A stretch of 64,000 nucleotides of DNA. Source: CAWARU01 sp963784575 (GTDB lineage: Bacteria; Pseudomonadota; Gammaproteobacteria; UBA6186; Azoamicaceae). A program made the position numbers and the translations under genes. The notes beneath the pieces are model-generated. The model ran no database searches, was not told the DNA's origin, and saw only the letters and a program-made list of their open reading frames with translations. The stretch covers positions 2,108,001 through 2,172,000 of the forward strand of contig CAWARU010000001.1 of assembly GCA_963784575.1 (NCBI GenBank), read 5' to 3'. Shown here one piece after another: positions 46,686-55,745 of this stretch (its first letter is position 1; each line of letters opens with the position of its first letter).

Positions 46686-47351
46686 ATGCCCTTACCCCAA
46701 GGATTTACATACCTAAATGATCCAAGAATCCTGTTAGCAATGGCCTATGCCACCAAAAATAATTTTGTAGGCAGAGTGATCCAGGATTATTATGCCAATG
46801 TCTGCATCATGACAGAAGCTGCAGCTAATGCTCTCATAAAAGCCCAGGATGCATTACAGCAACACAATCCAAATTATCGGCTTAAAATTTTTGATACCTA
46901 TCGGCCAACAACAGCAGTACTGGATTTCAAACATTGGTCTCTAGATGCAGAAGATCAGAAAATGAAAGATCTGTACTATCCAGACATTACTAAATTAAAT
47001 TTGTTTGAAAAAGGTTACATTGCGGAAAAATCTGCACATTCTAGAGGAAGTACCGTTGATCTTACTATTACAGAATTAAAAAACTACTCAAAGACAATCA
47101 CAAACACAGATTCTAACTCTACAACTTACACTTTTGATGAAGAGCTCGATATGGGAACTGCCTTTGATTTTTTTGGAGAACGCTCTCATACTGCCAATCC
47201 AAATATTAGTGATGCAGCCAAGAGTAATCGAGCCTTGTTAAAAGAAGTGATGGAATCAGTTGGTTTTGAAAATTATCATTTGGAATGGTGGCATTTTACG
47301 CTCAAAAATGAACCTTTTCCGGATACATATTTTAGCTTTCCAGTTAAATAA
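46686..47351 (+). CDS. VanX/DdpX-type D-Ala-D-Ala dipeptidase
   Basis: 221 residues of the M15 family zinc dipeptidases. Zinc site: SAHSRGSTVD (His and Asp) and, near the end, EWWHF (catalytic Glu and zinc His). The VanX-like DTYRP segment (IFDTYRPTTAV) and MGTAFDFFGERSH are present. I prefer the ATG at 46686 with GGAG eight bases upstream; an upstream in-frame TTG at 46608 would add a hydrophobic stretch of 26 residues. No signal peptide from the chosen start, so it would be cytoplasmic and could recycle D-Ala. Divergent from ddl. Confidence 0.88.
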   Translation: MPLPQGFTYLNDPRILLAMAYATKNNFVGRVIQDYYANVCIMTEAAANALIKAQDALQQHNPNYRLKIFDTYRPTTAVLDFKHWSLDAEDQKMKDLYYPDITKLNLFEKGYIAEKSAHSRGSTVDLTITELKNYSKTITNTDSNSTTYTFDEELDMGTAFDFFGERSHTANPNISDAAKSNRALLKEVMESVGFENYHLEWWHFTLKNEPFPDTYFSFPVK

Positions 47352-47372
47352 AGATGTAAAATAAAGAAAGAG

Positions 47373-47520
47373 CTAGGGCGTGTTGACAATTCGCTAGGTT
47401 GAGCCAGAAATCATTGATTTCTGAGCACCGTAGCGCAGTTTATATTGAAATAAATGAGCAACGGAGCACAAGAAATCAATGATTTATGGCCAACATAGTA
47501 GAATTGTCAACAGGCCCTAG
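47373..47520 (-). mobile_element. 148-bp MITE, copy 2
   Basis: Same element as at 34457 in inverse orientation; the only difference is a G in the left end here (GGGCGTG instead of GGGCCTG). Ends with CTAG on both sides. It lies between the dipeptidase gene and purE and ends 29 bases before the purE ATG, so purE transcription must start inside or before the element. Confidence 0.88.
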
Positions 47521-47549
47521 CATAAAGCAAGACATGAAGGGGAAATTAC

Positions 47550-48044
47550 ATGGCACAAACTTTGGTCGGAATCTTGATGAATGCAAAATCAGACTGGGAA
47601 ATCATGCAGCATGCCGAATTGACTTTGGGGGTGCTTGGCATTCCACGCGAAATCAAGATCATTTCCGCGCATAGAACTCCGCATCTCCTTACTCAATATG
47701 GTAAAACTGCGGAAGAACGCGGTTTGCAAGTCATCATCGCGGGTGCAGAAGGTGCAGCACATTTGCCTGGCATGATTGCCGCAAATACCATTTTGCCAGT
47801 ATTAGGCGTTCCCATTCCGGGCCAGTCGCTTCAAGGTATGGATTCTTTGCTCTCCATTGTGCAAATGCCGGCAGGAACCCCAGTTGGTACGCTTGCCATT
47901 GGCAGGGCAGGGGCCATCAATGCAGCGCTGCTTGCGGCACAAATTTTAGCTCGACAAAACCCTGCAATTCGCGATGCTGTGCAGGAATTTCGAGAAGGCC
48001 AAGCTAAAAAGATCGTGGATTACCCGGATCCCCGGGAAAAATAG
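47550..48044 (+). CDS. purE: N5-carboxyaminoimidazole ribonucleotide mutase
   Basis: Purine biosynthesis: converts N5-CAIR to CAIR. 164 residues, class I PurE size. Motifs SAHRTP, GAEGAAHLPGM, VLGVPIPGQSLQG and SIVQMPAGTPVGTLAIG are intact. The N-terminal phosphate loop reads MNAKSDWEIM where most PurE proteins have MGSKSD, a change of Gly-Ser to Asn-Ala next to the substrate-binding Ser/Asp; whether this affects activity is unknown. No purK follows. An AAGGGG ribosome-binding site precedes the ATG. Confidence 0.92.
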   Translation: MAQTLVGILMNAKSDWEIMQHAELTLGVLGIPREIKIISAHRTPHLLTQYGKTAEERGLQVIIAGAEGAAHLPGMIAANTILPVLGVPIPGQSLQGMDSLLSIVQMPAGTPVGTLAIGRAGAINAALLAAQILARQNPAIRDAVQEFREGQAKKIVDYPDPREK

Positions 48045-48049
48045 TTATA

Positions 48050-48079
48050 ATTTTAGTCAATTATAATTGACTAAAATTA
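48050..48079. terminator. AT-rich perfect palindrome after purE
   Basis: A 30-base perfect palindrome AATTTTAGTCAATTATAATTGACTAAAATT begins five bases after the purE stop codon. It would form a stem in RNA from either strand, though with little loop; a weak bidirectional terminator or protein-binding site. Confidence 0.5.
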
Positions 48080-48136
48080 ATCATTAATTATTGATGAAAT
48101 AAACAATTTATGAATATGCTTATATAAAACAATGTG

Positions 48137-48289
48137 TTACAAATAGGTCATTCTTCTAGAAATTGGATGCGAAACTATAAGGGTGCAGCGTGCAAGACCG
48201 TCTTCAGAGTTTAGAAGCTTAATAATATGCTCACAGAATTCTTTTGAGTTTGCATCAGATGCAATGAGTTCGGTCGAAGGTGTACTCAT
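48137..48289 (-). pseudogene. Truncated N-terminal paralogue of the 952-residue gene
   Basis: A 50-codon frame on the minus strand. Its residues about 14-35 read NSKEFCEHIIKLLNSEDGLARC, almost identical in pattern to NSKDFCEQIIKLINSENGLARC in the N-terminus of the 952-residue protein encoded upstream. After that the similarity stops and the frame ends 15 residues later. It keeps an ATG and a ribosome-binding site (AAGAGGA). It looks like the surviving 5' end of a tandem duplicate. The rest of 48080-48351 shows no other feature. Confidence 0.7.
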
Positions 48290-48351
48290 AGGAAAATCCT
48301 CTTAATTAATATTAAGTAAAAAATTGTTTTATTCATATAATTACCAAAACC

Positions 48352-51210
48352 TTAAGCAAATTTACGTGCTTCCACTACTTTTTCCGGTTTCTCACTCTCG
48401 GAATCAGTTTGTTCTTGAATGAGGTAAGATAATTCAAAATCCTCTTCTCGCTCTTCCGGCAACTTCTTACCTTTACACGCAAGTAGCTCTAAAAATTCTT
48501 TCTCGCATTTTCCTTCCTGTGCGCACATCAGTAAGACTGATTTGGCTCTTCCTGCAAGACTACTTATCTTTTCATTCAAATCTACATTTGCATCGAGCAA
48601 AATTTCTACAGCATCCAGTTTGCCATTCATTAGAGCAACTTTTAAGGGGCTTTCTTCATAATAACTATATTCATTGACATCTACACCCGCTGCAATAAAT
48701 AATTTAAGATACTCAGGTTTATCTACCAGCCATGCTAAGTAATTTGCGTAGGTGGCAGAAGCAACTTTCAAGCGCACTAAGAGGCCATTTTCTATCAATT
48801 CCTTCATGGCAGCGATATTATTAACATCATTACTATCAAGTTTTCTAAGCCGATCAAATTCTGTAAGCATTACGGGTGTGAAGTCCGGAGATTCAGCTTG
48901 GGCTTTTCTCTTTTCCCAGCACCAAGCTTTATATTGCTGTAGTATAGATTTTTCTCGCGCTGGGTTGTAAGACGTAATAGGTAATTCAGACTTAAATAAA
49001 TTTTCGATTTTTGGGGACAATTCCAGACTCTTCTTGTAAGTAATGTCCTTGAATATAAAGCTTATCATCAAATCAGCAACATCACTTGAAAAATATTCTT
49101 GAAGAAGTTTTCCAATAACCTCGCATTCTCTTACGCGCTCTGCAAATACGCGCTTCACTTTGGGTTCAATTACGGAATCATCTGCCTGCAAGACATTTTC
49201 TCGAATGGTTCCGAGATGCTCTAATTCAAAAAGTTCTTCATCTTGGGTTATTAACTTTTTCAAATCCTGAATGGAAGTGAAGGTTGAATAGAATCCTTCG
49301 CCCAATTCATTCGATTTACTTCTTGCCGTAAAAAGAATTTCTGATTCGTAATAAAGTTCAGAAGAGCTGGTAGAATGATCTTTAGTTAAATATCGTTTGT
49401 CCAAGGCTGCAAATTCCGGAAATATATCTGAAAATTCATCAATCCAATTAAAACGATGCTCTCTTCTGATAAGTCCTAGACCCCAGGATAATAAGAAATA
49501 ACCGGTGTCAAAGGATATCCCACGAGTGCTTGGCAGGACGTACCAGCGAAGTATACCATTCAATAGATTCCGGCCTTGCCCTGGATAGAATGGATTGGCG
49601 CCAAACAGTAAAAGAAGTCTTATCGCATTGATATGCCTGCAAATAATCATTGCATCGCAAGAAATAATTCCCAAAAATGTTTCACCCGTTAAATTTTTAT
49701 AGTTTATTCTTTGAGATAAATTTGATAAATCTCTAGGATTTTGAGCTGACTTTGATAAATTACCGGTATTATGCAGAATTGTCATCAAAATTCCTAAAAA
49801 TTGTTCATTATTGAAATTGGGACCTTGCTTTGCTAATTCCAACAATAATGTGTTCTTATGCTTTCCAATATAACCTTCCAGCAAAAACCCTTTTTCTACT
49901 AATAATTTGCATATTTCTTCATGCCCTTGACGAACGCAATAAAACATGAGCAATTTTTTACTTGCTTCCGAAAGATCCAAACAATGTGTAGCAATCCATT
50001 TATTAAAAGTTTCAAATCCCAAGTATTTCTGCAGAGAAATGCACAATGCAAAAAAGCTTAACTCCACATCACGTTTCGAGAGAAGATCTAAGGCATGGGG
50101 TATATTGCATCGAAGCCAAGATGGGCATGCTGCAATGCATTGAAATATTTCCATGCAAATTGCTTCATTGCCAATAATATCAAAATCTGCATAATCATCA
50201 AAACTTCCTACAGGCGCTTTTTCCAGCAATTCCACAAAGACTTTATAGTATTCATCATACAATTTATTGATTGGACTGGTTTCCTTTGGCAGACTTGCGT
50301 AGATCTTGAACAAGGCTTGTAGGCCAGGGGATAAGTCTTCTTCACATGCCTCCAAAACAAAATGCGTTATTTGTTCAATATTAGGAATTTCAAAATGTTT
50401 GGATTTCCCTTTTAATATTTTTTCCAGATCAGAAATTTTGGTAATCCAAACCCGTTTGTGATCTGAAATGGTGCGACCAAGCAGCACAATTTCCTGTTCT
50501 AAAAAAAATTCCATAAAATTAAGTTTTGCTAAATCCATCCCAGGCGCTAATGATAGAAAGATATCTTGGGAAATATAAGGTCGTAACTTTTCGGAAACAG
50601 AATCTATTACACCATTGACTATTCGTTGTGCAAATAAAGGATCTAATTTTTTGAAATCAGTTCGGAATAAACCAGCGCCAAATTCAACGAGCGTACAAAA
50701 ACTTTTCACAAAATATTCTATGTTTGCCGATTTCTCCAAAGTTTTATGGGAGGGATGCAAAGAAAAAGAAACGCGTTCAATTGGATCTGGTATTGAAAAA
50801 AGTTCAAATATAGAACAATTCAAAACCTGCATTTTTTTTGTCATATCATATGGATCGCCGCAAAGAATCGTAGCTCTGTGCTCTCCTTTAGTCCAAATCC
50901 GAATTAAGGGGTTTGCACCTTGTTTTAAACAAAGCCTTAAAAAGGGCTCAAACAGAGGACTTTCATCTCCCCAATTACAACTTAAAATTAAATGATACAG
51001 TACGCCTATTCCAAACTTGTCGACATGCCAAGTTTCATAACCAGAATTCAGCAAAGTTTTGATTTGTTCGGATGAGAGACAGCGTGCGAGGCCGTTTTCA
51101 GAGTTGATAAGTTTTATGATCTGTTCGCAAAAATCTTTGGAGTTCTCAGGTTTTGCTGCAGGTTCAGATTTTGATATGTCTGTAAGGGGGAAAGGTAGTA
51201 ATGTGCTCAT
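48352..51210 (-). CDS. Ankyrin-like repeat protein, candidate effector
   Basis: 952 residues, no signal peptide. Near the C-terminus (about 805-905) there are ankyrin-type repeats, with the clearest consensus in YLKLFIAAGVDVNEYSY and SPLKVALMNGKLDAVEILLDANVDLN. Weaker ankyrin-like pieces lie at about 410-450 (RQGHEEICKLLVEKGFLL) and about 510-545 (HINAIRLLLLFGANPF). The rest is helical and unrecognised. Ankyrin proteins of this size are common secreted effectors in intracellular gammaproteobacteria; that role is inference. A truncated copy of its N-terminus lies directly downstream. Confidence 0.75.
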   Translation of the reverse strand: MSTLLPFPLTDISKSEPAAKPENSKDFCEQIIKLINSENGLARCLSSEQIKTLLNSGYETWHVDKFGIGVLYHLILSCNWGDESPLFEPFLRLCLKQGANPLIRIWTKGEHRATILCGDPYDMTKKMQVLNCSIFELFSIPDPIERVSFSLHPSHKTLEKSANIEYFVKSFCTLVEFGAGLFRTDFKKLDPLFAQRIVNGVIDSVSEKLRPYISQDIFLSLAPGMDLAKLNFMEFFLEQEIVLLGRTISDHKRVWITKISDLEKILKGKSKHFEIPNIEQITHFVLEACEEDLSPGLQALFKIYASLPKETSPINKLYDEYYKVFVELLEKAPVGSFDDYADFDIIGNEAICMEIFQCIAACPSWLRCNIPHALDLLSKRDVELSFFALCISLQKYLGFETFNKWIATHCLDLSEASKKLLMFYCVRQGHEEICKLLVEKGFLLEGYIGKHKNTLLLELAKQGPNFNNEQFLGILMTILHNTGNLSKSAQNPRDLSNLSQRINYKNLTGETFLGIISCDAMIICRHINAIRLLLLFGANPFYPGQGRNLLNGILRWYVLPSTRGISFDTGYFLLSWGLGLIRREHRFNWIDEFSDIFPEFAALDKRYLTKDHSTSSSELYYESEILFTARSKSNELGEGFYSTFTSIQDLKKLITQDEELFELEHLGTIRENVLQADDSVIEPKVKRVFAERVRECEVIGKLLQEYFSSDVADLMISFIFKDITYKKSLELSPKIENLFKSELPITSYNPAREKSILQQYKAWCWEKRKAQAESPDFTPVMLTEFDRLRKLDSNDVNNIAAMKELIENGLLVRLKVASATYANYLAWLVDKPEYLKLFIAAGVDVNEYSYYEESPLKVALMNGKLDAVEILLDANVDLNEKISSLAGRAKSVLLMCAQEGKCEKEFLELLACKGKKLPEEREEDFELSYLIQEQTDSESEKPEKVVEARKFA

Positions 51211-51275
51211 AATTGAAAAACTCTTGTTAAAAAAGTATATATTATTTATGTGTAACTACAGTATAAATTCATTTT

Positions 51276-51367
51276 CTGGATTGCTTCGCATTCGCTCGCA
51301 ATGACGCAAGTTCATTGCAATATTACACGGGTCTTGCGTCATTGCGAGCGAATGCGAAGCAATCCAG
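51276..51367. repeat. Perfect 35-base inverted repeat
   Basis: Arms 51276-51310 (CTGGATTGCTTCGCATTCGC...) and 51333-51367 are exact reverse complements, separated by 22 bases. Sequences of the type GCGTCATTGCGAGCGAA...GCAATCC are dispersed repeats in several intracellular bacteria. Located in the gap between the ankyrin gene start and the end of the glycosyltransferase gene. Confidence 0.8.
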
Positions 51368-51461
51368 AGAGAGAGTATTGGAACAAACCAACATTATTAA
51401 GCCAGAACGCTTAATTTGTCAATATATACTACATAATATATTACATATAAATTACACTTTT

Positions 51462-52964
51462 TTACTTTTTCTTAGAGCTCTTTTTGCCATATTTTTTGCC
51501 ATAATTCTTTTCGCAAGCCTTTCCTTTACAGAGCAGATACACCTTTTTATCCCCTATACTATATTCTGCAACTTTTTTGGATTTTGGAAAAATATCATTT
51601 TGATCGCTGCCGCTGATTAAAAAGCCTGATTTTAGATCCCTTGGGACCCGCACGAGCGGTGCATTCGGGAATCTTTCAATATTGATAAGTGCAGTAATAC
51701 TAAGCCCTGAGGAACTGTCATTTTCGGTATACAAAGGATATTGTGATTTTTTCTGTGTCTTTTTCAGGATATCTTCCGCTATTTCCGCATAGCGTTCTCC
51801 ATATCTATCTTCATAATAGGGATATGCCCAAACGGAGAGCACATACTTCAAAAAGATGCAGAGACTGAGCCAAAACAGAGTAACTTTGATTTTCTTGTTG
51901 CCCAATTGAAAAATACTATGCGCAAGAAAAATAGCAAAAAAGGGATACCAAGGTGCTAAATATCGAATCCTAGTTTGCGGTGCAAGCCAATAGGGTAGGA
52001 AATTTAAAATCACAATCCAACAAAGGATAGTAAAAAAGGGCTTTTGATACTCTACAATATTTTTTCTGTCATCCGCGCTACTTCTCAACATGAAAAATAA
52101 TAAAAGACCTGCACCAGGCAAGGTGCAAAGTAAAGTTTCAAGCGGAAAAATCATTAAACGATGTAGATAATGCTCGGTATTATTAATAGTATACTTACTG
52201 GTGATATCCCAAATCATTCCTCCGCCGTGTGCACCCTCCGAGATATACCAATACCAAAATATTGGAAAAAGAAGTACCGCTACATGCCCCAAAATCGAAG
52301 GTGTTTTCAGGAGCCATTTGCGATTTGGATGAAAGATCAGTAAAGCAACAACTGTCTGAAAATAAAATACATATCCGGTCATTGCTTTGGTCAGAAAAGA
52401 AAGAATGAGCGCTGCAAAACTTAAAAACAGAAAAGAGCCGCGATTTTCATTTAATGCGATCCAGGTACAAGCGACCGCAGAAAATATAAATAATGAAAAT
52501 AGTGGATCTGCATAAGCATGCCAGCCGCGCCATACCAATAAATCGCCGCTAAAATAGAGTAGGGCTGCAAAAACTGCCAAATACGGATTTCGTAACAGTC
52601 GATTGACAAACCATACCACAAGAAAACCTGTCGCAACCGTGGCAAAGGCTGCAATTAGGCGGGACGAAAGTAATATATTCTCCAAACCCAATATTTTGGT
52701 TAGTGCGATGATAAGCCAATTATAGAGTGGAGGCCTGCCGTAATTAGTGCCGTATAAAAAAGGACGAATCCAATCCTCGCGATGCCACATCTCTAAAGAA
52801 GTAATGGTGTAAACCGCTTCTTCCCCGATATAAGGCAATCCCAGCGTGGTAAAGAAACTTAAGGAAGCAAAAGAAAAAAGTACCCATAGAAAGGCGGTCT
52901 TCCTGTATACTGCTGCAGTGAGCTCTGCCGAATTCAAAGGGTTTAGTAATGCCATAGGTCTCAT
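51462..52964 (-). CDS. GT39/PMT-type membrane glycosyltransferase
   Basis: 500 residues with about 10-12 transmembrane segments, homologous to the ArnT/PMT (GT-C fold) family that transfers sugars from polyprenyl-phosphate donors. The first periplasmic loop PYIGEEAVYT contains the acidic pair that in ArnT/PMT enzymes carries the catalytic base; it reads Glu-Glu rather than the usual Asp-Glu. GRPPLYNWLI follows as in the family. The tail is very basic (KKYGKKSSKKK). The GT2 gene starting six bases away on the other strand probably makes its donor. The acceptor is not known. Confidence 0.85.
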   Translation of the reverse strand: MRPMALLNPLNSAELTAAVYRKTAFLWVLFSFASLSFFTTLGLPYIGEEAVYTITSLEMWHREDWIRPFLYGTNYGRPPLYNWLIIALTKILGLENILLSSRLIAAFATVATGFLVVWFVNRLLRNPYLAVFAALLYFSGDLLVWRGWHAYADPLFSLFIFSAVACTWIALNENRGSFLFLSFAALILSFLTKAMTGYVFYFQTVVALLIFHPNRKWLLKTPSILGHVAVLLFPIFWYWYISEGAHGGGMIWDITSKYTINNTEHYLHRLMIFPLETLLCTLPGAGLLLFFMLRSSADDRKNIVEYQKPFFTILCWIVILNFLPYWLAPQTRIRYLAPWYPFFAIFLAHSIFQLGNKKIKVTLFWLSLCIFLKYVLSVWAYPYYEDRYGERYAEIAEDILKKTQKKSQYPLYTENDSSSGLSITALINIERFPNAPLVRVPRDLKSGFLISGSDQNDIFPKSKKVAEYSIGDKKVYLLCKGKACEKNYGKKYGKKSSKKK

Positions 52965-52970
52965 GGTTGT

Positions 52971-53948
52971 ATGTTAAATAAGAAACTTATATCCTTAATT
53001 GTTCCTGTTTTTAACGAGGCTACCACACTTTCCTTGTTTAACCAACGGTTAATGAAAGTGGTGAATAGCACTGGGGATAATTTGGAATTCGAAATTATTT
53101 ATGTCAATGACGGCAGCAGCGATGAGAGTATTTTGCTCTTAAAAGAATTGTTAGCAGAAGATCCGAGACTTGCCATCCTAGATCTCAGTCGCAATTTTGG
53201 CAAAGAGATCGCTCTGCAGGCAGGCATCGATTTTTCAAAAGGCGATGCCGTTATTGTGTTAGATGCAGATCTCCAAGATCCTCCTGAACTCATCCCACAG
53301 TTGATTGATGAATGGCACAAAGGGTTTGACGTCGTCTATGCAAAGCGTTCTGCGCGTCTCGGCGAGAGCTGGCTTAAAAAATCTTCTGCACATCTTTTTT
53401 ATCGAATCATCAATCAAATCAGTTCGATTGAAATTCCGAAAGACACTGGTGATTACAGATTACTCAGCCGGCGCGCCTGTGAAGCTTTGAAGCTGTTACG
53501 GGAACGGCATCGATTCATGAAGGGCTTGTTTAGCTGGGTAGGGTTCTCTCAAACAGCCGTGCTTTTTCAGCGTGAGCCTCGTATTGCTGGCAAAACTAAG
53601 TGGAATTACTGGAAACTTTGGAATCTCGCCATTGAAGGTATCACCTCATTTACCATTGCCCCTTTAAAACTTGCAACATTCTTAGGGTTCACTACGGCTT
53701 TATTTGCTTTTATTTATGCTATGGTCATTGTTTACAAGACTTTATATTTTGGTGAACCTGTTCAAGGCTATCCTTCTTTGATGGTAGTGATTCTTTTTTT
53801 AGGGGGTATACAGTTGATAACTCTAGGGATCATTGGCGAATATTTAGGCCGCACTTTTGATGAGGTTAAACAGCGCCCTCTTTATATAGTTAAAGACTTT
53901 CACGGCAACCGTTCAGACAATGAATGTTTTTCCACACCAGATTGTTGA
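52971..53948 (+). CDS. GT2 polyprenyl-phosphate glycosyltransferase (GtrB/ArnC/DPM1 type)
   Basis: 325 residues. Catalytic GT-A domain (about 1-215) with IVPVFNEATTL, the DADLQDPPE metal-binding region, and PKDTGDYRLLSR; two transmembrane segments follow (about 232-255 and 265-290). This family loads a sugar from a nucleotide donor onto undecaprenyl phosphate at the inner membrane. The start lies six bases from the start of the divergent GT39 gene, so its promoter must overlap coding sequence of the neighbour. Confidence 0.9.
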   Translation: MLNKKLISLIVPVFNEATTLSLFNQRLMKVVNSTGDNLEFEIIYVNDGSSDESILLLKELLAEDPRLAILDLSRNFGKEIALQAGIDFSKGDAVIVLDADLQDPPELIPQLIDEWHKGFDVVYAKRSARLGESWLKKSSAHLFYRIINQISSIEIPKDTGDYRLLSRRACEALKLLRERHRFMKGLFSWVGFSQTAVLFQREPRIAGKTKWNYWKLWNLAIEGITSFTIAPLKLATFLGFTTALFAFIYAMVIVYKTLYFGEPVQGYPSLMVVILFLGGIQLITLGIIGEYLGRTFDEVKQRPLYIVKDFHGNRSDNECFSTPDC

Positions 53949-53956
53949 AAAAGGAT

Positions 53957-54904
53957 TCAAGAACTCGATTGAGTAGGCTCGTTTAGACTGGGCGCAGGAT
54001 TCGGCTGCACCCCTGGCAACCTTGTTGGTTCTGGAGTCGGCATTGAAGGAGAATTTGGAACTGGCAAAGAAGGGGGATTAGGGGTTGGGAGAGCTTCCCC
54101 TACAGTTTCACGTTTGATCACGAAATTCAGCACTTCCATGACTTTTTCTTCAGATCCAGCCAATGCAGCTGACAGCAGATAACTTCCTGATGGGCTATTC
54201 ACAATAAAAATTGGACTTAAGGTGACTTGGAACGCATTCGCAACTTCAGTGCTTTGAGCATAAGCACGATTTATAGCAAAGGAATTATATATCTCATCAA
54301 ACTTCTCATTGCTGACGCCGTGGCTTGCAAAAAAATCTTTCAAGATTTTATCGTCTATTAAATTAATGGCTTTTTGATGGATGGCATCAAAAAAATCTTT
54401 GTCGAGCTCTTCCGATCTGCCGAGTTGCTCTACCACATAATAGGATTTGGCCAGTTTATCCCAACCTTGATGAAAGTTGACCGGGAAACGATAGAAAACC
54501 ACCGAACCAGGCATAGTGCTTTTCCATTTCTCGATAGCAGGATGGAGGCGATAACACCAGAAACAAGCATAATTAAAGAAAGTTAAGACCTGAATTTTTC
54601 CTGGATTTCGATTAATAAAATTTTGCACGGTTGCATTGCTTGTGACCTTGGCAGACAATTTTTGGAAATGCTTACCTTCTTCATAGACACCATTTTGCTC
54701 TGAACCTGCTGCTGCAAGCGTAGCCGAGCCAGATGCATTTTGGTTTGATTTACCTCTTGCAAGAAAAAAGGTGCTGCCAAATTTCTGCGCACAAAACCGA
54801 GAGACTTTCCAACCATATTTTGGCCAATAGCAAAATCCGATGACCAAAGTAATGATCAAAAAAATTGTGATAAAAAGTTTAGATTTAATGAAGTCCTGAA
54901 ACAT
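53957..54904 (-). CDS. Membrane-anchored DsbA-like thiol oxidoreductase
   Basis: 315 residues. An N-terminal transmembrane segment (about 10-27) anchors a periplasmic DsbA-like domain (about 90-265) with active site CFWC (Cys114/Cys117) and the cis-Pro in LSPIFIV. The C-terminal about 50 residues are Pro-rich and disordered. Canonical DsbA has CPHC and no anchor, so redox properties may differ. It overlaps the cytochrome c4-like gene by 20 bases; cytochrome c4 next to dsbA is a common gammaproteobacterial pair. DsbB at 18250 would be its oxidant. Confidence 0.85.
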   Translation of the reverse strand: MFQDFIKSKLFITIFLIITLVIGFCYWPKYGWKVSRFCAQKFGSTFFLARGKSNQNASGSATLAAAGSEQNGVYEEGKHFQKLSAKVTSNATVQNFINRNPGKIQVLTFFNYACFWCYRLHPAIEKWKSTMPGSVVFYRFPVNFHQGWDKLAKSYYVVEQLGRSEELDKDFFDAIHQKAINLIDDKILKDFFASHGVSNEKFDEIYNSFAINRAYAQSTEVANAFQVTLSPIFIVNSPSGSYLLSAALAGSEEKVMEVLNFVIKRETVGEALPTPNPPSLPVPNSPSMPTPEPTRLPGVQPNPAPSLNEPTQSSS

Positions 54905-55745
54905 AATTACTCACCGCGTCGATTTCTTCATCTGACATGCGTTTCGCGATATCGCGCATGATGGAATTGGGATCCCCAGCTCGCGCGCCAGATTTAAATT
55001 TTTTCAATTGGTCAATTGTATACTGTGCTTGCTGCCCGCTCAATCGAGGAATGCTGGCCAGTGACAGCCCTTCTCCACGAGGACCATGACAGGAAGGACC
55101 GCAAGCGGGAATACCAGCTTGCATATTGCCACCTCGATAGATTTTTTCTCCGAGAGACAAGAAGTTTGCTGGCGTTGTGCCAGTTCCAGGCTTAAGACTC
55201 GCAAAATAAGCTGCAAGGTCGGCAATATCCTGATCTGAAAGATTTTGAACCATGGCAAACATGCTGGGATCAAAACGAGTACCTTTATCGCCTTTTCGAA
55301 ATTCAACCATTTCTTTGATGAGATATTTCTCCCCTTGTCCTGCAATGCTTGGCCAAATAGGGGTTACACTGACGCCTACTGGGCCGTGGCAGGCAGTACA
55401 AACTTCTGATTTGCTCTTACCTACTATGGGATTGCCGGGCTCTGCTTTAAAGGGTGCGTTGGCTGCGGGGGTCGGAGTGGTTGGTGTTGCTGCGGGTGCA
55501 GGGGCAGCTGCGGATGTAGATGCAGGAGTTGGAGTTGCATTAGGCTCAGAAGTATTTGTGGCAGCTGTTCCGTTTGCTTTTGTAGCAGAGTTTGTTGGAG
55601 ATCCCAAGTTTGATTCTGCATTTCCATTTGTTGCTGGTTTTGCATTGGCAGATGGAGCCGAAGTCCCATCTGCACCGAACGCAGTGGAAGTAAATAAAAT
55701 GAATGAGAGTATGAAGAAAAATCCTACTCTTTTTTTATCTAGCAT
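54885..55745 (-). CDS. Dihaem cytochrome c4-like protein
   Basis: 286 residues. Signal peptide (about 1-24), then an about 75-residue Ala/Pro/Thr/Asn low-complexity linker (about 27-100), then two cytochrome c domains. First haem site CTACH at 116-120 is canonical. The second reads CGPSCH at 215-220, with three residues between the cysteines instead of two. Axial Met candidates lie in each domain (SMFAM, NSIMRD). Cytochrome c4 carries electrons in the periplasm to terminal oxidases. Gene order with dsbA and engB/polA is as in many gammaproteobacteria. Confidence 0.85.
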   Translation of the reverse strand: MLDKKRVGFFFILSFILFTSTAFGADGTSAPSANAKPATNGNAESNLGSPTNSATKANGTAATNTSEPNATPTPASTSAAAPAPAATPTTPTPAANAPFKAEPGNPIVGKSKSEVCTACHGPVGVSVTPIWPSIAGQGEKYLIKEMVEFRKGDKGTRFDPSMFAMVQNLSDQDIADLAAYFASLKPGTGTTPANFLSLGEKIYRGGNMQAGIPACGPSCHGPRGEGLSLASIPRLSGQQAQYTIDQLKKFKSGARAGDPNSIMRDIAKRMSDEEIDAVSNYVSGLH

